Source: JAAFHN01 sp031421855
GTDB taxonomy: Bacteria > Pseudomonadota > Gammaproteobacteria > Burkholderiales > Burkholderiaceae_C
Assembly: GCA_031421855.1 (NCBI GenBank)
Contig: JANOPN010000104.1
Coordinates: 1-13,269, forward strand
Direction of reading: 5' to 3'
Length of the DNA stretch: 13,269 nt
A program made the position numbers and the translations under genes. The notes beneath the pieces were generated by a model. The model was not told the DNA's origin, made no database searches, and saw only the letters and a program-made list of their open reading frames with translations. Of the stretch, positions 12,251-13,269 are shown one piece after another. Positions within the stretch are counted from its first letter, which is position 1. Each line of letters starts with the position of its first letter.

Positions 12251-13269
12251 GGTGGGCATGACGCTGGCGTCGACGACGCGCAGGTTGCGAACGCCTTGCA
12301 CGCGCAAGTGGGGGTCGACGACCGCGCTGGGGTCGCCTGACTTGCCCATGGCACAGGTGCCGACTGGGTGAAAAATCGTGGTGGCGATGTCGCCTGCCAA
12401 GCGGGCGAGGTCGTCGTCGGACTGAAACTGCACGCCGGGCTTGAACTCTTGGGGCGCATGCGGCGACAGCGCCGCTTGCGAGACGATGCGCCGGGTGATG
12501 CGCAGGCTGTCGGCGGCGACTTGGCGGTCGGCTGCGGTGCTCAAATAGTTGGGTGCGATGGCGGGAGCCACCTCAAAACCTGGACTCTTCAAGCTGACCG
12601 CGCCTCGGCTGGTGGGGTTGAGGTTGCACACACTGGCAGTGAAAGCAGCAAAAGAATGGAGCGGCTCACCAAATGCGTCGAGTGACAACGGCTGCACGTG
12701 GAACTCCAAGTTTGGCCAGGCATGGTCGGGGCTTGAGCGGGTGAATGCGCCCAACTGCGACGGGGCCATGCTCATCGGGCCGGAGCGTTTGACGGCGTAT
12801 TCCAAGGCGATTTTGGCCTTGCCCCACAGCGAGTTGGCCCCGGTGTTGAGGGTTTTGGCCCCACTGACTTGGTAGACCGCCCGTATTTGCAAGTGATCTT
12901 GCAAATTGGCGCCCACAGCGGGTGAGTCAAGCTGCGTCGTCACGCCACAGCTTTGCAACAAGGCCGCTGGACCAATGCCCGAGCGCTGCAACAGATGCGG
13001 CGAGGCAATGGCCCCGGCGCACAGCACCACATCGCCGCGAGCGAGCACGCGACCCCGCTCGCCGCCTTTGACGACATCAACCCCAGCGCAGCGCAGCGCC
13101 CCGGCGGAATCACGCTCAAACACGAGCTTGTCCGCGCTGGTGTGCGTCCAAACAGTCAAATTGGGGCGCTTGGCGACTGGTCGCAAAAATGCTTTGCTCG
13201 CATTCCAGCGCCAGCCGCTGCGCTGGTTGACCTCAAAGTAGCCCACGCCTTCGTTGTTGCCTTGGTTGA
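12173..13269 (-). CDS. GMC-family FAD oxidoreductase, choline dehydrogenase-like (N-terminus outside the window)
   Basis: About 365 C-terminal residues of a glucose-methanol-choline oxidoreductase are visible. These flavoenzymes oxidise alcohols. Family features are the opening NQGNNEGVGYFEVNQRSGWRWN, the segment GDVVLCAGAIASPHLLQRSGIGP (the second GMC signature), and VGANLQDHLQ. FHPVGTCAMG near the C-terminus carries the presumed catalytic histidine, and VVDASVMPTITSGNTNSPTLMIAEKAA is the standard end. The FAD-binding N-terminus, about 165 residues, lies beyond 13269. The substrate cannot be told; similarity to choline dehydrogenase (BetA) is general and does not prove choline use. The gene stays complete at its 3' end although its last 78 bp are duplicated beyond the ATPase module. 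Confidence 0.9.
   Translation of the reverse strand, partial: NQGNNEGVGYFEVNQRSGWRWNASKAFLRPVAKRPNLTVWTHTSADKLVFERDSAGALRCAGVDVVKGGERGRVLARGDVVLCAGAIASPHLLQRSGIGPAALLQSCGVTTQLDSPAVGANLQDHLQIRAVYQVSGAKTLNTGANSLWGKAKIALEYAVKRSGPMSMAPSQLGAFTRSSPDHAWPNLEFHVQPLSLDAFGEPLHSFAAFTASVCNLNPTSRGAVSLKSPGFEVAPAIAPNYLSTAADRQVAADSLRITRRIVSQAALSPHAPQEFKPGVQFQSDDDLARLAGDIATTIFHPVGTCAMGKSGDPSAVVDPHLRVQGVRNLRVVDASVMPTITSGNTNSPTLMIAEKAARWILAGV

Overview
The window looks like chromosomal DNA of a betaproteobacterium, probably Burkholderiales and close to Comamonadaceae. Support comes from the high G+C, the gene content (tsaB, dacB, a magnesium-type hemB, hemJ, ilvE with a CHCC zinc-finger gene and waaF) and the short dispersed repeats between genes. 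No database search was possible, so the taxonomy is an inference.

Layout. Positions 1-611 hold most of tsaB (minus strand), divergent from dacB (plus). dacB overlaps a SemiSWEET gene by the 4-bp ATGA. That gene converges on a lipoprotein of the SGNH/GDSL fold (3571-2453, minus) in which the catalytic Ser, Asn and His all appear to be replaced. Positions 3572-3862 hold a nest of two miniature inverted-repeat elements. A CorA-type transporter follows (5035-3863, minus). Positions 5036-5244 hold a second copy of the inner miniature element and a 35-nt repeat that also occurs inside tsaB. hemB (6255-5245, minus) comes next.

The 383-bp gap between hemB and hemJ holds a well-defined small RNA gene: a sigma70-like promoter, a hairpin exposing the anti-Shine-Dalgarno sequence CCUCCC, and a UUCG-loop terminator. 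A tightly packed plus-strand cluster follows: hemJ, a VanZ-like membrane protein, a thioredoxin-fold [2Fe-2S] ferredoxin, ilvE, a CHCC zinc-finger protein and waaF.

The right end is a GMC oxidoreductase gene (minus, N-terminus outside the window). Just after its stop codon lies a 1322-bp module with one gene, a DUF4143-type AAA ATPase. The module is flanked by perfect 78-bp direct repeats that equal the last 26 codons, stop included, of the oxidoreductase gene. The target gene therefore stays whole and a tail fragment is left against waaF. The ATPase gene has a candidate leaderless promoter with an inverted repeat around it.

The best candidates for something new are the repeat-bounded ATPase module, the small RNA between two heme genes, the apparently dead GDSL lipoprotein, and the nested miniature elements.
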